Shown: positions 8,826 to 19,107, numbered from the stretch's first letter. The stretch: 64,000 nucleotides of DNA from Brucella pituitosa (GCF_003049685.1 NZ_PYSY02000002.1:1153501-1217500); one strand, 5' to 3'. Numbers and translations are program-made. The notes: a model not told the origin generated them from the letters alone.

Positions 8826-11072
8826 ATGACACAGGATGAAAGGCCAAATATACAATCCGCAGCCAGAAATGGCCGCACGACCGAGCGCCCTCCCATGATC
8901 ATGGAAGGCGAAATGGTGGTGGGGTGCGTGATTGAGGACACGCTCGTCCTGGTGCTCGGCATTGGAAGTGCCACCACTGATCAGGTTACAGCGTTTCTCA
9001 ATGGCGACCCGGCGATGAGCGTGAAAACGAACCTCATAACCTGGCCCTTGAAAGAGCCATCGCCCGCCGGAACACATGGCTTTGTCGCCATCGTGCCGAC
9101 GAATGTGTTGCGTCGTGGTATCCTCAAGACCATCATGTTCCAGCATCGGGCAAAGGTTGCGCGCTATAATTTTGCATCGCGCTCGGCGTCTGTTCCAGAT
9201 TTCGTGGCGATGATCGGGGATTTATCCGGGGCGAGCCTTTCAGGCGTCATCGATGAACTCGTTGAGGGCTTGATATCGGGGCCCATCAGCCGGAAGAAAT
9301 TATCCGCGATCACCGTTCTGCTGCAGGCGGGTGCACGTTCGGATGGATGCATTGAACTGATTGGCGGCAGCGACGAAGGCGATATTTTCGTCCAGGGCTG
9401 GGCACAGGATTTAACGCCTGCGGTAACACGGCTTCTGATCAGCGGTAAAAACTCATCACTCGCCGAATGCTCCATCAGTGTTTTTGCGCGCCCTGATCTT
9501 GAAGAACAAGCCTCTGGTTTTGCCGGGCTTCTTCTCGCCAATGAGCCGGTCGAGGCCAACGATATTGAGCGTATTTTGTTTCGCGGCCGACGCGGCTGGC
9601 GCTTTACCGAAGTTTATGATCGCAGACTTCTCTCAGGCTCGCGCGAAACACCGGCCCATATCCGCGCTATCCTGCCGCGCGTACGCAGTTCCACCGATAT
9701 TCTTCTGCGCCTGCGTTCTGCAGCCAATCGTTTCGATGGTGCTGATACCGTCTCCGCCCTGCCTTTTCCCGTTCGCATGGGCATCGACAATGTCTTTCGG
9801 GTTGAAGGCAGTGGCATATTGATCTCGGGCTGGTTGCTTGATCCCGACAATCACGTTGAAAGCGTGCGGCTTCGGCGCCATCGCGGCGACATCCAGATCG
9901 ACACGACGTGGACGCGCATCGACCGCTCCGATGTGACCCGCGAGTTTGACAATCATCCGCCCTTCAATGCGGGCCTTGATCCAAGCCGCCATGCCCATGG
10001 TTTTGTAGCTTTTGCGCCGGAGCTTGCAGGCGACAGCACGTCTCCTTTCTATCTGGAACTGGCAATCAGCGATGGTCGCCGCGCATTCTTTCCGCTCACC
10101 CCAACCCGTGTAACGTCGCGCGATGCCATCGTTCGGCAACTGCGTGCTACCGATCCGAATGCATGGGCGTTGCGCCACATCGTCGATCAGCAGCTTGTGC
10201 CATTGTTGCGTGGCGTCAATCGTCCCGCCCCGGAGGTCTTTGGCGTGGTCGATCTTGGCCCCTTTGAGGATGCAATCGGCCCGGCTATTATCATTGGTAT
10301 TGACGAACGCGTCGAAGAAATCGAACCGCTGCTTGCTCTGCTGGCACTTGATCCTGAAACGCGGATCGCGCCAATTGTGATTGCGGCTGCGACCGAAATC
10401 ATCGACCGTATCGGCGTACAGATCAGGCGGCTTGCTGACTTTTATCGACTACGTATCCGACTGGTTTCGGCCAACGGCTCGGAAGATCTTTATGATGCGT
10501 TTGAAGTTGGCGCACGAACAGTTTCCACTGATCAGGTCATCTTTCTCGCTGGCTCTTTGTTGCCGCGCCGTTCGGGCTGGCTCAACAAATTGGTCAGCGC
10601 CTATGAAACGCATAAAGATTGCGTGCTTTCGCCGACACTTGCCTATGAAGATGACTCGATCCGCTGGGCGGGAACATGGGTGGCAGGCCCGCAATCGGAT
10701 CGTGCCCTTATCAGCCGCTATGCTGGTTATCCGATTGATGCCATATCGGGCATGCAATTGACGGAAGTGGCAACTGCAACCTTCGAATGCTGCATCATGC
10801 CCCGCGAAGCTTTATTCACCGCTGGTGGTTTTACCCGCGGTTATCTCGGCACCCATGAAAAGGGTCTCGACCTCGGCTTGAAACTCAAGCAATCCGGCCT
10901 GCGCTCCTATTGGCTGCCTTCCGCACAGATGCTCGGCGCGGATGACGTTTCGGTAACGGATAAAGCATCCACCATCGCGCTTATTGAGCGCATAGATCGT
11001 CAGGTTTTTGATGCACGCTGGTCTGCAATTCTTGCAGGCAAGCGCAAGGTCGCGCTGGAGGAGCCCGCATGA
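8826..11072 (+). CDS. GT2-like protein with degenerate active site and repeated GWxxDP modules
   Basis: The 748-residue protein has the same layout as the gene at 3675 but with more modules: a degenerate one near the N-terminus (VVGCVIED, about 29), GWAQDL (about 191) and GWLLDP (about 335), each followed 40-80 residues later by a GF(V/A) segment. The C-terminal GT2-like domain aligns by eye with the 3675 protein, but its DxD position reads AGS in IFLAGSLLPR (about 572-581) and the EDSD motif reads EKGLDLGLK. Metal-binding and catalytic residues therefore appear lost. It may be a pseudoenzyme with a structural or acceptor-binding role. The start at 8826 is preferred because GAGGG precedes it and it follows the upstream stop by 10 bp. 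The stop overlaps the next start (ATGA). Confidence 0.75.
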   Translation: MTQDERPNIQSAARNGRTTERPPMIMEGEMVVGCVIEDTLVLVLGIGSATTDQVTAFLNGDPAMSVKTNLITWPLKEPSPAGTHGFVAIVPTNVLRRGILKTIMFQHRAKVARYNFASRSASVPDFVAMIGDLSGASLSGVIDELVEGLISGPISRKKLSAITVLLQAGARSDGCIELIGGSDEGDIFVQGWAQDLTPAVTRLLISGKNSSLAECSISVFARPDLEEQASGFAGLLLANEPVEANDIERILFRGRRGWRFTEVYDRRLLSGSRETPAHIRAILPRVRSSTDILLRLRSAANRFDGADTVSALPFPVRMGIDNVFRVEGSGILISGWLLDPDNHVESVRLRRHRGDIQIDTTWTRIDRSDVTREFDNHPPFNAGLDPSRHAHGFVAFAPELAGDSTSPFYLELAISDGRRAFFPLTPTRVTSRDAIVRQLRATDPNAWALRHIVDQQLVPLLRGVNRPAPEVFGVVDLGPFEDAIGPAIIIGIDERVEEIEPLLALLALDPETRIAPIVIAAATEIIDRIGVQIRRLADFYRLRIRLVSANGSEDLYDAFEVGARTVSTDQVIFLAGSLLPRRSGWLNKLVSAYETHKDCVLSPTLAYEDDSIRWAGTWVAGPQSDRALISRYAGYPIDAISGMQLTEVATATFECCIMPREALFTAGGFTRGYLGTHEKGLDLGLKLKQSGLRSYWLPSAQMLGADDVSVTDKASTIALIERIDRQVFDARWSAILAGKRKVALEEPA

Positions 11073-12391
11073 GCGAAAAACTCCGTGTTCTCGTCATTTC
11101 CCATGCCCACCCATCGATCTCACTCGGCGGCGGTGAAATCGCATCCTACAATCTACACAAGGGATTGAATGCGACACCGGGCGTTCAGTCGGTTTATCTG
11201 GCACGAGCCAGCCACCCTATCCCCCGCCACGGCACCACAGCACTGATGAGCATGCGGCGTGCGAGTGACGAGATTCTGTTTCACGCCGACGAATATGATC
11301 ACTTTTATCTGTCCAACAAGAACACCGACGAAATCCGCCGCGATCTTTTGCGGTTCGTGCGCGATTTCGACCCGGATATCGTTCACTTCCATCATGTGCT
11401 CGGTCTCGGTCTCGAAACGCTTTATGCCATCCGCGAGACTTTGCCGGATCGCATCATTCTGGTGACTTTCCACGAGTTCCTTTCCATCTGCAACAATGAC
11501 GGGCAGATGGTGAAAGCGGGCACATCAAAGCTCTGCAATGAAGCTTCCCCGATTGATTGCCATGCCTGCTTTCCGCAGATACCGCCTGCCCGCTTTTTGA
11601 AGCGCGAACGCTTTGTGCGTGGCATGCTGGAACTCGCTGATGCTTTTGTGTCGCCGAGTGAGTTTCTGGCAAATCGTTATCGCGAATGGGGGATCAATCC
11701 CGAAAAGATGACAGTCATTGAAAATGGCATCGCGATCACGCAGACAACGCCACCCCGAGAACTGACTGGCCCTGACCCGCGGCGCAGCCGCTTTGCGTTC
11801 TTCGGACAGATCAATCCGTTCAAGGGTATCGATGTGCTTATCGATGCAGTGTCGCGCGTCCCCGAACAGGTCTGGGGCGAGGATTCCCGCCTGATGATTT
11901 TTGGCGGCAACCTTGAAAAGCAACCGCCAGCCTTTCAGGAACGCATGCAGAAGCTGATTGAGGAGGCAGGTCCGCGCGTTCGCTTCTATGGCGCTTATCA
12001 GAATGCCGAAATGCCACGCCTTATGCAGTCAGTCGATTGGGTTGTTATGCCCTCGATATGGTGGGAAAACTCACCCATCGTCATTCAGGAAGCGCTGCAT
12101 CATCGGCGACCCGTCATCTGCTCCAACATTGGCGGCATGGCTGAAAAAATTCGCGATGGAGAGGATGGTCTTCATTTCCGCGTCCGCAGTGCTGAAGATC
12201 TGGCCGATCGCTTTACCGAAGTGCTGAGCGATCAGAATATCTGGAACCGCTTGCATCAATCCATCCGCAAACCGGTTCATTATGTCGATTGTGCGAGCGC
12301 GCATCTCGAACTTTACAACCAATTGCGCGAGGCCAAACCTCGCAGACTGAAACCAGCGGTCACAGAAACCGCACTTTCTCAGGCAAGCTGA
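11069..12391 (+). CDS. GT-B glycosyltransferase, family 4 (paralogue of the 6775 gene)
   Basis: A 440-residue retaining glycosyltransferase. It begins VLVISHAHPSISLGGGEIA, carries DIVHFHHVLGLG and the CHACF cysteine motif, and its C-terminal half contains FAFFGQINPFKGIDVLI and the donor site PSIWWENSPIVIQEA with PVICSNIGGMAEKI. These blocks match the 6775 gene closely, so the pair arose by duplication and probably adds consecutive or alternative residues. Translation is coupled to the upstream gene by a 4-base ATGA overlap. The sugar specificity is unknown. Confidence 0.9.
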   Translation: MSEKLRVLVISHAHPSISLGGGEIASYNLHKGLNATPGVQSVYLARASHPIPRHGTTALMSMRRASDEILFHADEYDHFYLSNKNTDEIRRDLLRFVRDFDPDIVHFHHVLGLGLETLYAIRETLPDRIILVTFHEFLSICNNDGQMVKAGTSKLCNEASPIDCHACFPQIPPARFLKRERFVRGMLELADAFVSPSEFLANRYREWGINPEKMTVIENGIAITQTTPPRELTGPDPRRSRFAFFGQINPFKGIDVLIDAVSRVPEQVWGEDSRLMIFGGNLEKQPPAFQERMQKLIEEAGPRVRFYGAYQNAEMPRLMQSVDWVVMPSIWWENSPIVIQEALHHRRPVICSNIGGMAEKIRDGEDGLHFRVRSAEDLADRFTEVLSDQNIWNRLHQSIRKPVHYVDCASAHLELYNQLREAKPRRLKPAVTETALSQAS

Positions 12392-12433
12392 GCCTGGCTT
12401 GTTTGCATTTACTTACAAAAGAAGGAATAGCCT

Positions 12434-13615
12434 ATGGCACGCGCCCTCGTCATGATCCCGGCAGGAGAAGTGTACGATCACGACAATGTCCGCTGGTATC
12501 GTCATACTGACGTGCAGGGCAGCATCAACCACTATCACAATATTGGCGATGCTTTCGTTTTTGAATCCTCACTGAAACTCATGAATTACGAGAAGGCGTC
12601 CGAGCTGCCGATCACCAATTTTTCACCCGAAAAGATTGATCAGCTGCGGGAAGAATATGATTATGTGATCCTTCGCGGCTCGAACTACATCAACAAAGAC
12701 ATGAACTGGCGCGACACGATCCCGGTGCTCCAGCGGTTGAAACTGCCTGTTATTGCCTTTGGCGTTGGTGCGCAGGCGCCGGTGCGCGGCGAAATCCAGC
12801 TTTCAGAAGAAACAAAAGCGGTTCTGCGCATGATCGCCGATTCAACTGTTTCTGTCGGTGTACGCGGAGCTTATACAGCGCAAGTGCTCAACGATATTGG
12901 CATTCAAAATGTCCGTATCATTGGCTGTCCGACCGCGTTTCGTCGCAACAATCAACATCTGCGCATCAAACTGCCGCCGCTCGAAGACGTTAAACAGGTC
13001 GGCGTCACGGTCCGCCGCGAGGTTTCGCCAGCCTACGCGCAGGACATTGAACAATATCTGACCCGCCATCGCGATCTTATCCGCACAATGGCTGGACGCT
13101 TCGATGTGACATTGATGGCGCAGGGCGAAATAGAAGAAAAGAAGTTGATGTTCGGCACGCCCGAACAGAAGGAAGAAGCGATAGAAGCTCTCAAAGCACA
13201 TCGCTGGACGGCTGACTGGTATTTCGATGACGAGATCGAGAACCTTTATCGCCATCGTATGTTTTATTCCGATGTCGTGGCCGATTACGAAAATCTTGTG
13301 CGTGAGCAGCAACTGGTCCTTGGCTATCGCCTGCACGGTAACCTGATGGCGCTCGCCAATGGCATTCCATCAATCTACTTTACCTATGACAGCCGAACTG
13401 CCGAGTTTGCCGAAACCTATAAAATCCCGAGTTATGATGTCTTCAGCGAGAAAGCATTTCGTCTGGAGGACTATTGGGACCAGTCGTTATTCGACAAATA
13501 TAACCGCGCATGGTTTGAAACCTATGCTGAGATGAAACAGTTTCTCGATGAAAACGGTGTCGATAATAAAATGACCGACACCGGCTTGCCGATTGCAGAG
13601 CTGAAGGTCGCCTGA
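12434..13615 (+). CDS. Polysaccharide pyruvyl transferase family protein
   Basis: A 393-residue protein of the family that adds pyruvate ketals from phosphoenolpyruvate to sugar hydroxyls, or acts as related WcaK/CsaB-type enzymes. Recognisable parts are the N-terminal NIGDAFVFES, DYVILRGSNYIN, the VIAFGVGAQAP segment, VSVGVRGAYTAQVLND, and the C-terminal LGYRLHGNLMALANGIPSIYFTYD (His/Arg active-site region). A clear AAGGAA lies before the ATG, 42 bp after the previous gene. It closes the + strand operon, with the rml genes converging on it. Negative charge from pyruvate would change the surface glycan's cation binding, which fits a calcium-binding RTX partner, but that link is speculation. 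Confidence 0.85.
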   Translation: MARALVMIPAGEVYDHDNVRWYRHTDVQGSINHYHNIGDAFVFESSLKLMNYEKASELPITNFSPEKIDQLREEYDYVILRGSNYINKDMNWRDTIPVLQRLKLPVIAFGVGAQAPVRGEIQLSEETKAVLRMIADSTVSVGVRGAYTAQVLNDIGIQNVRIIGCPTAFRRNNQHLRIKLPPLEDVKQVGVTVRREVSPAYAQDIEQYLTRHRDLIRTMAGRFDVTLMAQGEIEEKKLMFGTPEQKEEAIEALKAHRWTADWYFDDEIENLYRHRMFYSDVVADYENLVREQQLVLGYRLHGNLMALANGIPSIYFTYDSRTAEFAETYKIPSYDVFSEKAFRLEDYWDQSLFDKYNRAWFETYAEMKQFLDENGVDNKMTDTGLPIAELKVA

Positions 13616-13661
13616 TTTCTCATTGCGTCATAGATGTAAGCTATAGTGAGCGTCCGGAATG

Positions 13662-14540
13662 CTAAACCAGTCTGGTCACGACATCTCGCAATGACGATTG
13701 CCAATGCGGCGCAGACCAGTTGAACACCTTCTGGAATTTTGCAGTCGACAGGCGCGAATTGGCAGGCCTTGTAGCCTTGGTTGGATAATCGGCTGTCGCG
13801 ATATCTGTAACAGTCGCAGTCGGCCCGCCAAGCTTGGTGCTTTCATCGAAGATTGCACGTGCGAAGCCGCTCCAGTTCGTGTCACCTGTACCAACCAGAT
13901 GATAAACGCCATAAGCGGAGAAGTCCGGCGTTACCGCCAGATGATCCGCCACCTGAATAATCGCATCAGCAATATCAAGCGCACTGGTCGGATTGCCCTT
14001 TTGGTCAGAAACGACCGAGAGAGCATCGCGGGTTTCAGCGAGCTTCAGCATCGTCTTGACGAAATTTTTGCCGAAGGGACTATAGACCCACGCCGTTCGC
14101 AAAATGATGTGCCGTGGATTGGCTAGTGCAACGAGACGCTCGCCTTCGAGCTTGGAGCTTCCATAAACGCTGCGAGGTCCGGTTTTATCCGCTTCGACAT
14201 AGGGTTCTTCGGCATCACCCGCAAAAACATAATCTGTCGACAGGTGGATGATGGGAACACCGCAGGCCTTTGCTGCTTCGGCAACGGCTTTAGCGCCCGT
14301 TGCATTCACCGCAAATGCCAGTTCGCGCTCATCTTCAGCCAGATCCACTGCCGTATAGGCGGCAGCGGAGACAACGAGGTCGGGCTTGAGCGCCTCAATG
14401 GCACTTCGCACGGTTTCCGGCTTCGTCAAATCCAGTTCCGGGCGACCCAGCGCAATCACCTGCAGATTGGGTTGTTGAGATGCCTTCTCAAGAAGGCTCA
14501 GGACAACCTGCCCTTCCCGCCCGGTGACGAGGATTTTCAT
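13662..14540 (-). CDS. rmlD: dTDP-4-dehydrorhamnose reductase
   Basis: Last step of dTDP-L-rhamnose synthesis: NAD(P)H reduction of dTDP-6-deoxy-L-lyxo-4-hexulose. The 292-residue protein has the Rossmann motif VTGREGQ (5-11), the STDYVFAG block, and the catalytic Tyr126-xxx-Lys130 (YGSSK). Length is standard. Its ATG overlaps the rmlB stop by 4 bases. The order in the direction of transcription is rmlA, rmlC, rmlB, rmlD, all overlapping or nearly so. Confidence 0.96.
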   Translation of the reverse strand: MKILVTGREGQVVLSLLEKASQQPNLQVIALGRPELDLTKPETVRSAIEALKPDLVVSAAAYTAVDLAEDERELAFAVNATGAKAVAEAAKACGVPIIHLSTDYVFAGDAEEPYVEADKTGPRSVYGSSKLEGERLVALANPRHIILRTAWVYSPFGKNFVKTMLKLAETRDALSVVSDQKGNPTSALDIADAIIQVADHLAVTPDFSAYGVYHLVGTGDTNWSGFARAIFDESTKLGGPTATVTDIATADYPTKATRPANSRLSTAKFQKVFNWSAPHWQSSLRDVVTRLV

Positions 14541-15613
14541 GCGTTGGCCTCTTTGTCTGGCGTGCTGCCCAGGCGCTCACCAGCATAGGTACTACTGCGG
14601 ATCGGTTCCCACCACCAGCTATTGTCGAGATACCACTGAATGGTTTTATCCAGACCTGTCTCGAAAGTTTCCTGTGGCTTCCAGCCCAGCTCGCGCTCGA
14701 TCTTCGAAGCGTCGATCGCATAACGACGGTCATGACCGGGACGATCCGTCACGAAGGTGATCAGGTCGGCATAGCTCTTGCCGTTTGCACGTGGCCGCTT
14801 CTTGTCGAGAATGGCGCAGATTGTCTCTACAACGTTCAAATTGGTACGTTCTGCCCGTCCGCCAATGTTGTAGCTCTCACCCAGCTTGCCTGTAGTCGCG
14901 ACCAAAGCCAACGCGCGTGCATGATCCTCAACGTAGAGCCAGTCACGCACATTCGCACCTGCACCGTAAACCGGCAAAGGCTTCTCATCGAGCGCGTTAA
15001 GAATAACAAGCGGGATCAGCTTTTCAGGGAAATGGAACGGGCCATAATTGTTTGAGCAATTAGACAGGACCACCGGCAATCCATAAGTTTCATGCCATGC
15101 ACGAACCAGATGATCGGACGCAGCTTTCGAAGCCGAATAAGGCGACGACGGCTGATACGGAGTTTCTTCCGTGAAAATACCGCTGTCGAACGGCAGATCG
15201 CCAAACACTTCATCCGTCGAAATATGATGAAACCGGAAAGCCGATTTGCGCGGCTCCGGCAGCTCGCGCCAGTAAGCGAGTGCGGCATTGAGCAGGCGGA
15301 ACGTTCCCACAATATTCGTTTCGATGAATGCACCTGGACCATCGATGGAACGGTCAACGTGGCTTTCCGCAGCCAAATGCATGACCACGTCGATTTCATT
15401 GGCGCGCAAGGCTTCCAACACACCGGTATCATCGCAGATGTCAGCCTGAAGAAAGCTGTAATTCGGATGGTTTTCGATCTGACGGAGAGACGCCAAGTTG
15501 CCCGCATAGGTCAGCTTATCGAGATTGACGACGTTGACCTTTGGATCAGAAGCCAGATGCCGACAGACGGCCGAACCAATAAACCCTGCTCCACCGGTAA
15601 CGAGAATATTCAT
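14537..15613 (-). CDS. rmlB: dTDP-glucose 4,6-dehydratase
   Basis: Converts dTDP-glucose to dTDP-4-keto-6-deoxyglucose using tightly bound NAD+. The 358-residue short-chain dehydrogenase has [10 protein letters not shown] (5-14), the [12 protein letters not shown] block, STDEVFGDL (132-140) with the Asp-Glu catalytic pair, and Tyr159-xxx-Lys163 (YSASK). The [14 protein letters not shown] segment is diagnostic of RmlB. It begins 9 bp after rmlC and overlaps rmlD. Confidence 0.97.
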   Translation of the reverse strand: MNILVTGGAGFIGSAVCRHLASDPKVNVVNLDKLTYAGNLASLRQIENHPNYSFLQADICDDTGVLEALRANEIDVVMHLAAESHVDRSIDGPGAFIETNIVGTFRLLNAALAYWRELPEPRKSAFRFHHISTDEVFGDLPFDSGIFTEETPYQPSSPYSASKAASDHLVRAWHETYGLPVVLSNCSNNYGPFHFPEKLIPLVILNALDEKPLPVYGAGANVRDWLYVEDHARALALVATTGKLGESYNIGGRAERTNLNVVETICAILDKKRPRANGKSYADLITFVTDRPGHDRRYAIDASKIERELGWKPQETFETGLDKTIQWYLDNSWWWEPIRSSTYAGERLGSTPDKEANA

Positions 15614-15622
15614 ATCATTTCC

Positions 15623-16174
15623 TCAAGCAAAAACTTCTGCGTCAGCAAAAAGCGGGGCCTTCTGATCCTTGTCCGAAAGCTGGACGCCTGAAGAAGGAAG
15701 TGGCCATTCAATACCGATAGCCGGATCGTCAAAACGGATGGACCGGTCGTGTTCGGGAGAATAATAATTTGTCACCTTGTAGATAACTTCAGTGTTCTCC
15801 ACGAGCGTCATGAAGCCGTGTGCAAAACCTTTCGGCACCAAAATCTGGTTCCACTTTTCAGCGGAGACTTCCAGCGCCACCCACTTGCCAAAAGTCGGCG
15901 AGCTTTTGCGAATATCGACCGCAACATCAAGGATCGCTCCCCGGATCACGCGGACCAGCTTATCCTGTGCAAAGGGCGGCAACTGATAATGGAGACCACG
16001 CACCACGCCCTTTGCAGCGGAATAAGAATGATTATCCTGAACAAAAGTCAGATCAATACCGGCTTCGGCGAATGATTTCGCATTGTAGGTTTCGGAGAAA
16101 AATCCACGGTCATCGCCGAATTTACGCGGGCTGATTTCTAGAAGACCTCCCAGTCCCTGAGCTCGAACGATCAT
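15623..16174 (-). CDS. rmlC: dTDP-4-dehydrorhamnose 3,5-epimerase
   Basis: Epimerises C3 and C5 of the dTDP-keto sugar; a cupin-fold dimer. The 183-residue length is standard. Visible hallmarks are FFSETYN, the catalytic His62 in VVRGLHYQ, the [14 protein letters not shown] strand, VPKGFAHGF, and [15 protein letters not shown] containing the catalytic Tyr region. The start overlaps the end of rmlA by 4 bases. Confidence 0.96.
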   Translation of the reverse strand: MIVRAQGLGGLLEISPRKFGDDRGFFSETYNAKSFAEAGIDLTFVQDNHSYSAAKGVVRGLHYQLPPFAQDKLVRVIRGAILDVAVDIRKSSPTFGKWVALEVSAEKWNQILVPKGFAHGFMTLVENTEVIYKVTNYYSPEHDRSIRFDDPAIGIEWPLPSSGVQLSDKDQKAPLFADAEVFA

Positions 16175-17055
16175 TGGGCACTCCCAATTTCCTCAACCCG
16201 TCGCCGCAGATAGGCGGCATATTCGGTCTGCCCAAGTTTCTCCGCCCGTTCAAGAACGGCTTCGCTACTCAGCCAGCCATTTTCAAGACCGATCTCTTCA
16301 GGGCAGGCTATCTTGATCCCCTGCCGCTTCTCGATTGTGCGCACAAACGATGAAGCATCCTGCAAACTGTCATGCGTTCCGGTATCAAGCCAGGCATAAC
16401 CCCGTCCTAACTGCTGGACCGTCAGATCACCGCGCTGAAGATAGATATTGTTGATGGCTGTGATCTCCAGTTCGCCACGCGCGGAGGGCTTTAAAGAAGA
16501 GGCTATTTCAATGACGTCGTTATCATAGAAATATAGCCCCGTTACAGCCCATGAAGATTTAGGTTTAACCGGCTTTTCTTCAATAGAGATTGCTTGACCC
16601 GTTTCGCGATTAAACTCTACCACACCATAACGCTGGGGATCTTCAACACGATAAGCAAAGACTGATCCGCCTTTTTTTATCTGCGCAGCCGTTTGGCAAA
16701 GATAGGAAAGACCGTCGCCGAAGTAGATATTGTCGCCAAGGATCATCGCTACGTTATCATTGCCGATAAACTCGCGTCCAATGATAAAAGCTTCAGCAAG
16801 ACCATTTGGGTTAACTTGTTCCGCGAACGAGAACTTCACACCGAATTCGTCACCATTGCCAAGCAGCTTCCGGAAAAGCGGTAAATCGTGTGGTGTGGAA
16901 ATGATCAGTATATCCTTTATTCCCGCAAGCATCAGAACACTTAGCGGGTAGAAGATCATTGGCTTGTCGTAAATTGGCAAGAGTTGTTTCGAGACGGCTA
17001 CGGTGAGTGGATAAAGACGCGTACCGCTCCCACCGGCGAGAATAATTCCCTTCAT
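16171..17055 (-). CDS. rmlA: Glucose-1-phosphate thymidylyltransferase
   Basis: First enzyme of the dTDP-rhamnose pathway (dTTP + glucose-1-phosphate), usually inhibited by the end product. The 294-residue protein starts [16 protein letters not shown] with the nucleotidyltransferase signature at 8-16, followed by [23 protein letters not shown] (metal-binding Asp) and [12 protein letters not shown] choose the ATG at 17055 with GAGG 5 bases upstream, not the adjacent TTG. It heads the four-gene rml operon; its promoter must lie in the 265-bp AT-rich gap shared with the divergent gene at 17321. Confidence 0.96.
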   Translation of the reverse strand: MKGIILAGGSGTRLYPLTVAVSKQLLPIYDKPMIFYPLSVLMLAGIKDILIISTPHDLPLFRKLLGNGDEFGVKFSFAEQVNPNGLAEAFIIGREFIGNDNVAMILGDNIYFGDGLSYLCQTAAQIKKGGSVFAYRVEDPQRYGVVEFNRETGQAISIEEKPVKPKSSWAVTGLYFYDNDVIEIASSLKPSARGELEITAINNIYLQRGDLTVQQLGRGYAWLDTGTHDSLQDASSFVRTIEKRQGIKIACPEEIGLENGWLSSEAVLERAEKLGQTEYAAYLRRRVEEIGSAQ

Positions 17056-17320
17056 CAAAACCTCATTCGCATTCTGACAGGATGTTCCATCATATTGAGA
17101 ACTTAGAGTACCTCAGTAGCTTTACATACGAATGATAAAATTGCATGGCGGCAATAAGACTGCCGCTATAGAATCCCGCTTTCATTGCAAACGCTTCCAA
17201 TTGTAAGCTAATTGTTGCGATAAGAGTCTGCTGTGCCTAGTTAGTTGAGTTTGGCTTTGGCTGCGTATATGCAGTAAAACTAGTACCGCCGAATACCCGT
17301 CCTCCCACCGGAAAACCGAT

Positions 17321-19105
17321 ATGAGTGAAAAGAAAATATATAATACAATTCAAAGGGTTATCTTCCCAACAGTCGCAGAAATAGATAAATCGTCGCTGTT
17401 CGTAAGATGGCCTGATGGTGGTGCTACTGCTTCAGCCGATATGTTCGGAATCAATCTTTCCAAAGGAACAGTGTTAGATTTATCGACCTTTTTCAACTCT
17501 TTCAGCCATAAAAAATGGCTCGACCTAACTGGTCTGCAAAATCTTAGCGTTAGATTTGAAGGGACAGGAAAATTTTTGATTAAGATTCTCTGCTATACAG
17601 AGACAGCGGCCGCTTCGAATATACTGGAGAAAGAATTAATACTGTCGGGTGAGGAATCTATATTAGAACTACCAAATCTTGATGGAATAGATGGAAATAT
17701 TATCGCATTAAATATACGGTCTCTGCAGGAAGACTCACATATTAAATGTCTTGAATGGGTAACTTTAGAAGTACCTAAACGTGCCGTTAAACTCGCCGCT
17801 GTAATTACAACTTTCAAACGCGAATTGCCTGCTCAGCGGGCCATTGATAAATTTAAAGATGTTATTATTCCCCATTCACCGCACACGCCGATTGAATTAT
17901 TCGTTATCGACAACGGCCAATCCCTCGATATTTCAATCGAAAATACTGCCATCCACCTGATCCCCAATCCAAACTTGGGAGGAGCGGGCGGTTTTGCTCG
18001 CGGTCTGAAAGAAGTACAGGACAGAAACCAGTTTACACATACTCTGTTCATGGATGACGACGCAGCATGTGAACCAGAAAGCGTCTGGCGCACTTGCGCA
18101 TTGCTTTCATATGCTCACGACACAAAATTAAGCGTGGCAGGAGGGATGTTTCATACTGAAACACCAACCGTTCAGTATGAAAAAGGCGCAACGCTTTTGT
18201 TGAACGGTAACGGGCCTGTTTGGGCGACCCATTATCATAACCGCGACCTTTCCGACATCGCCGTTGTCGCAAGCAATGATTATGGGGACTGGGCAAATTA
18301 TGGCGCGTGGTGGTTCTTCGCATTCCCCCTTTCGGAAATTTCACAATATCCATTTCCGTTTTTTGTGCGTGGCGACGATACAGATTTTAGCATTGCAAAC
18401 AATTTAAGAATTGCAACGATGAACGGTATTGCCACTTGGTGTGAGAATTTTGGATATAAGGTTTCGCCTTCAGTGGAATATCTCGCTCATCGGAGTTGGC
18501 TAGCTTTAGCATTACTTCATGGAGACGCTGAGAAGGTAAAGAGCGTTTACAAGCATTGCTTGAAGCATGCACTCCTGATGACGCTAAGATTCCAATACGC
18601 ATGCGCGCATGCTGTGTTAGACGCAATTGAGGATGTATCTAAGGGGCCGGAGTTTTTCTCAAATAATCCAGCACCGATAGAAAAACTAAGCTCCTTTAAA
18701 AACATATATCCGCCGTTAAAAGTAACTGCGGAAGATTTTCTTAAAATTGTTCCAGTACCTAGAACGTCTCCCGGCGCTCGCCGTCTTATCGGACTGCTTA
18801 CCCTAGGCGGACTTTTGCTACCCAAATCCAAGTTGAGAGACAAATACGCACATACACGGATACCTTGGGAAGCTGGGCAATGGAATCTACTAAGGTTAAA
18901 TGGAGCGGTGTATGGAGTTGGGGAAAATCTGTCGTTGTTTAAGCGTGACAGAACTGCTCTGGCAAAAGTTATGCGTCGTATATTGAAGGCCAGAGTAACA
19001 GTTTTCAGAAACTTATCCCACCTTCAGTCAGATTATAAAGCAGCGGGTGTAAAAATTCGCACAAAGGAATATTGGGAAAAGCTGTTTACAGCTAAAAAGG
19101 GATAA
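17321..19105 (+). CDS. GlfT2-like galactofuranosyltransferase (GT2)
   Basis: A 594-residue GT2 enzyme with the architecture of mycobacterial-type GlfT2: an N-terminal beta-sandwich (about 1-155), a GT-A core starting KLAAVITTFKRE, the signature NLGGAGGFARG (about 218-228) with a run of glycines, LFMDDDAA carrying the DDD metal site (about 243-246), a WWFFAFPLSE stretch, and the histidine block EYLAHRSW (about 386). UDP-galactofuranose is the expected donor, supported by the UDP-galactopyranose mutase gene in the same cluster. Base composition is visibly more AT-rich than in rmlABCD, suggesting acquired DNA. Confidence 0.85.
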   Translation: MSEKKIYNTIQRVIFPTVAEIDKSSLFVRWPDGGATASADMFGINLSKGTVLDLSTFFNSFSHKKWLDLTGLQNLSVRFEGTGKFLIKILCYTETAAASNILEKELILSGEESILELPNLDGIDGNIIALNIRSLQEDSHIKCLEWVTLEVPKRAVKLAAVITTFKRELPAQRAIDKFKDVIIPHSPHTPIELFVIDNGQSLDISIENTAIHLIPNPNLGGAGGFARGLKEVQDRNQFTHTLFMDDDAACEPESVWRTCALLSYAHDTKLSVAGGMFHTETPTVQYEKGATLLLNGNGPVWATHYHNRDLSDIAVVASNDYGDWANYGAWWFFAFPLSEISQYPFPFFVRGDDTDFSIANNLRIATMNGIATWCENFGYKVSPSVEYLAHRSWLALALLHGDAEKVKSVYKHCLKHALLMTLRFQYACAHAVLDAIEDVSKGPEFFSNNPAPIEKLSSFKNIYPPLKVTAEDFLKIVPVPRTSPGARRLIGLLTLGGLLLPKSKLRDKYAHTRIPWEAGQWNLLRLNGAVYGVGENLSLFKRDRTALAKVMRRILKARVTVFRNLSHLQSDYKAAGVKIRTKEYWEKLFTAKKG

Positions 19106-19107
19106 AC

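Noticed and set aside
7853..8977. A 374-codon - strand frame spanning the 8045 gene
   Set aside because: It crosses two gene boundaries of a well-supported operon and shows no domain.
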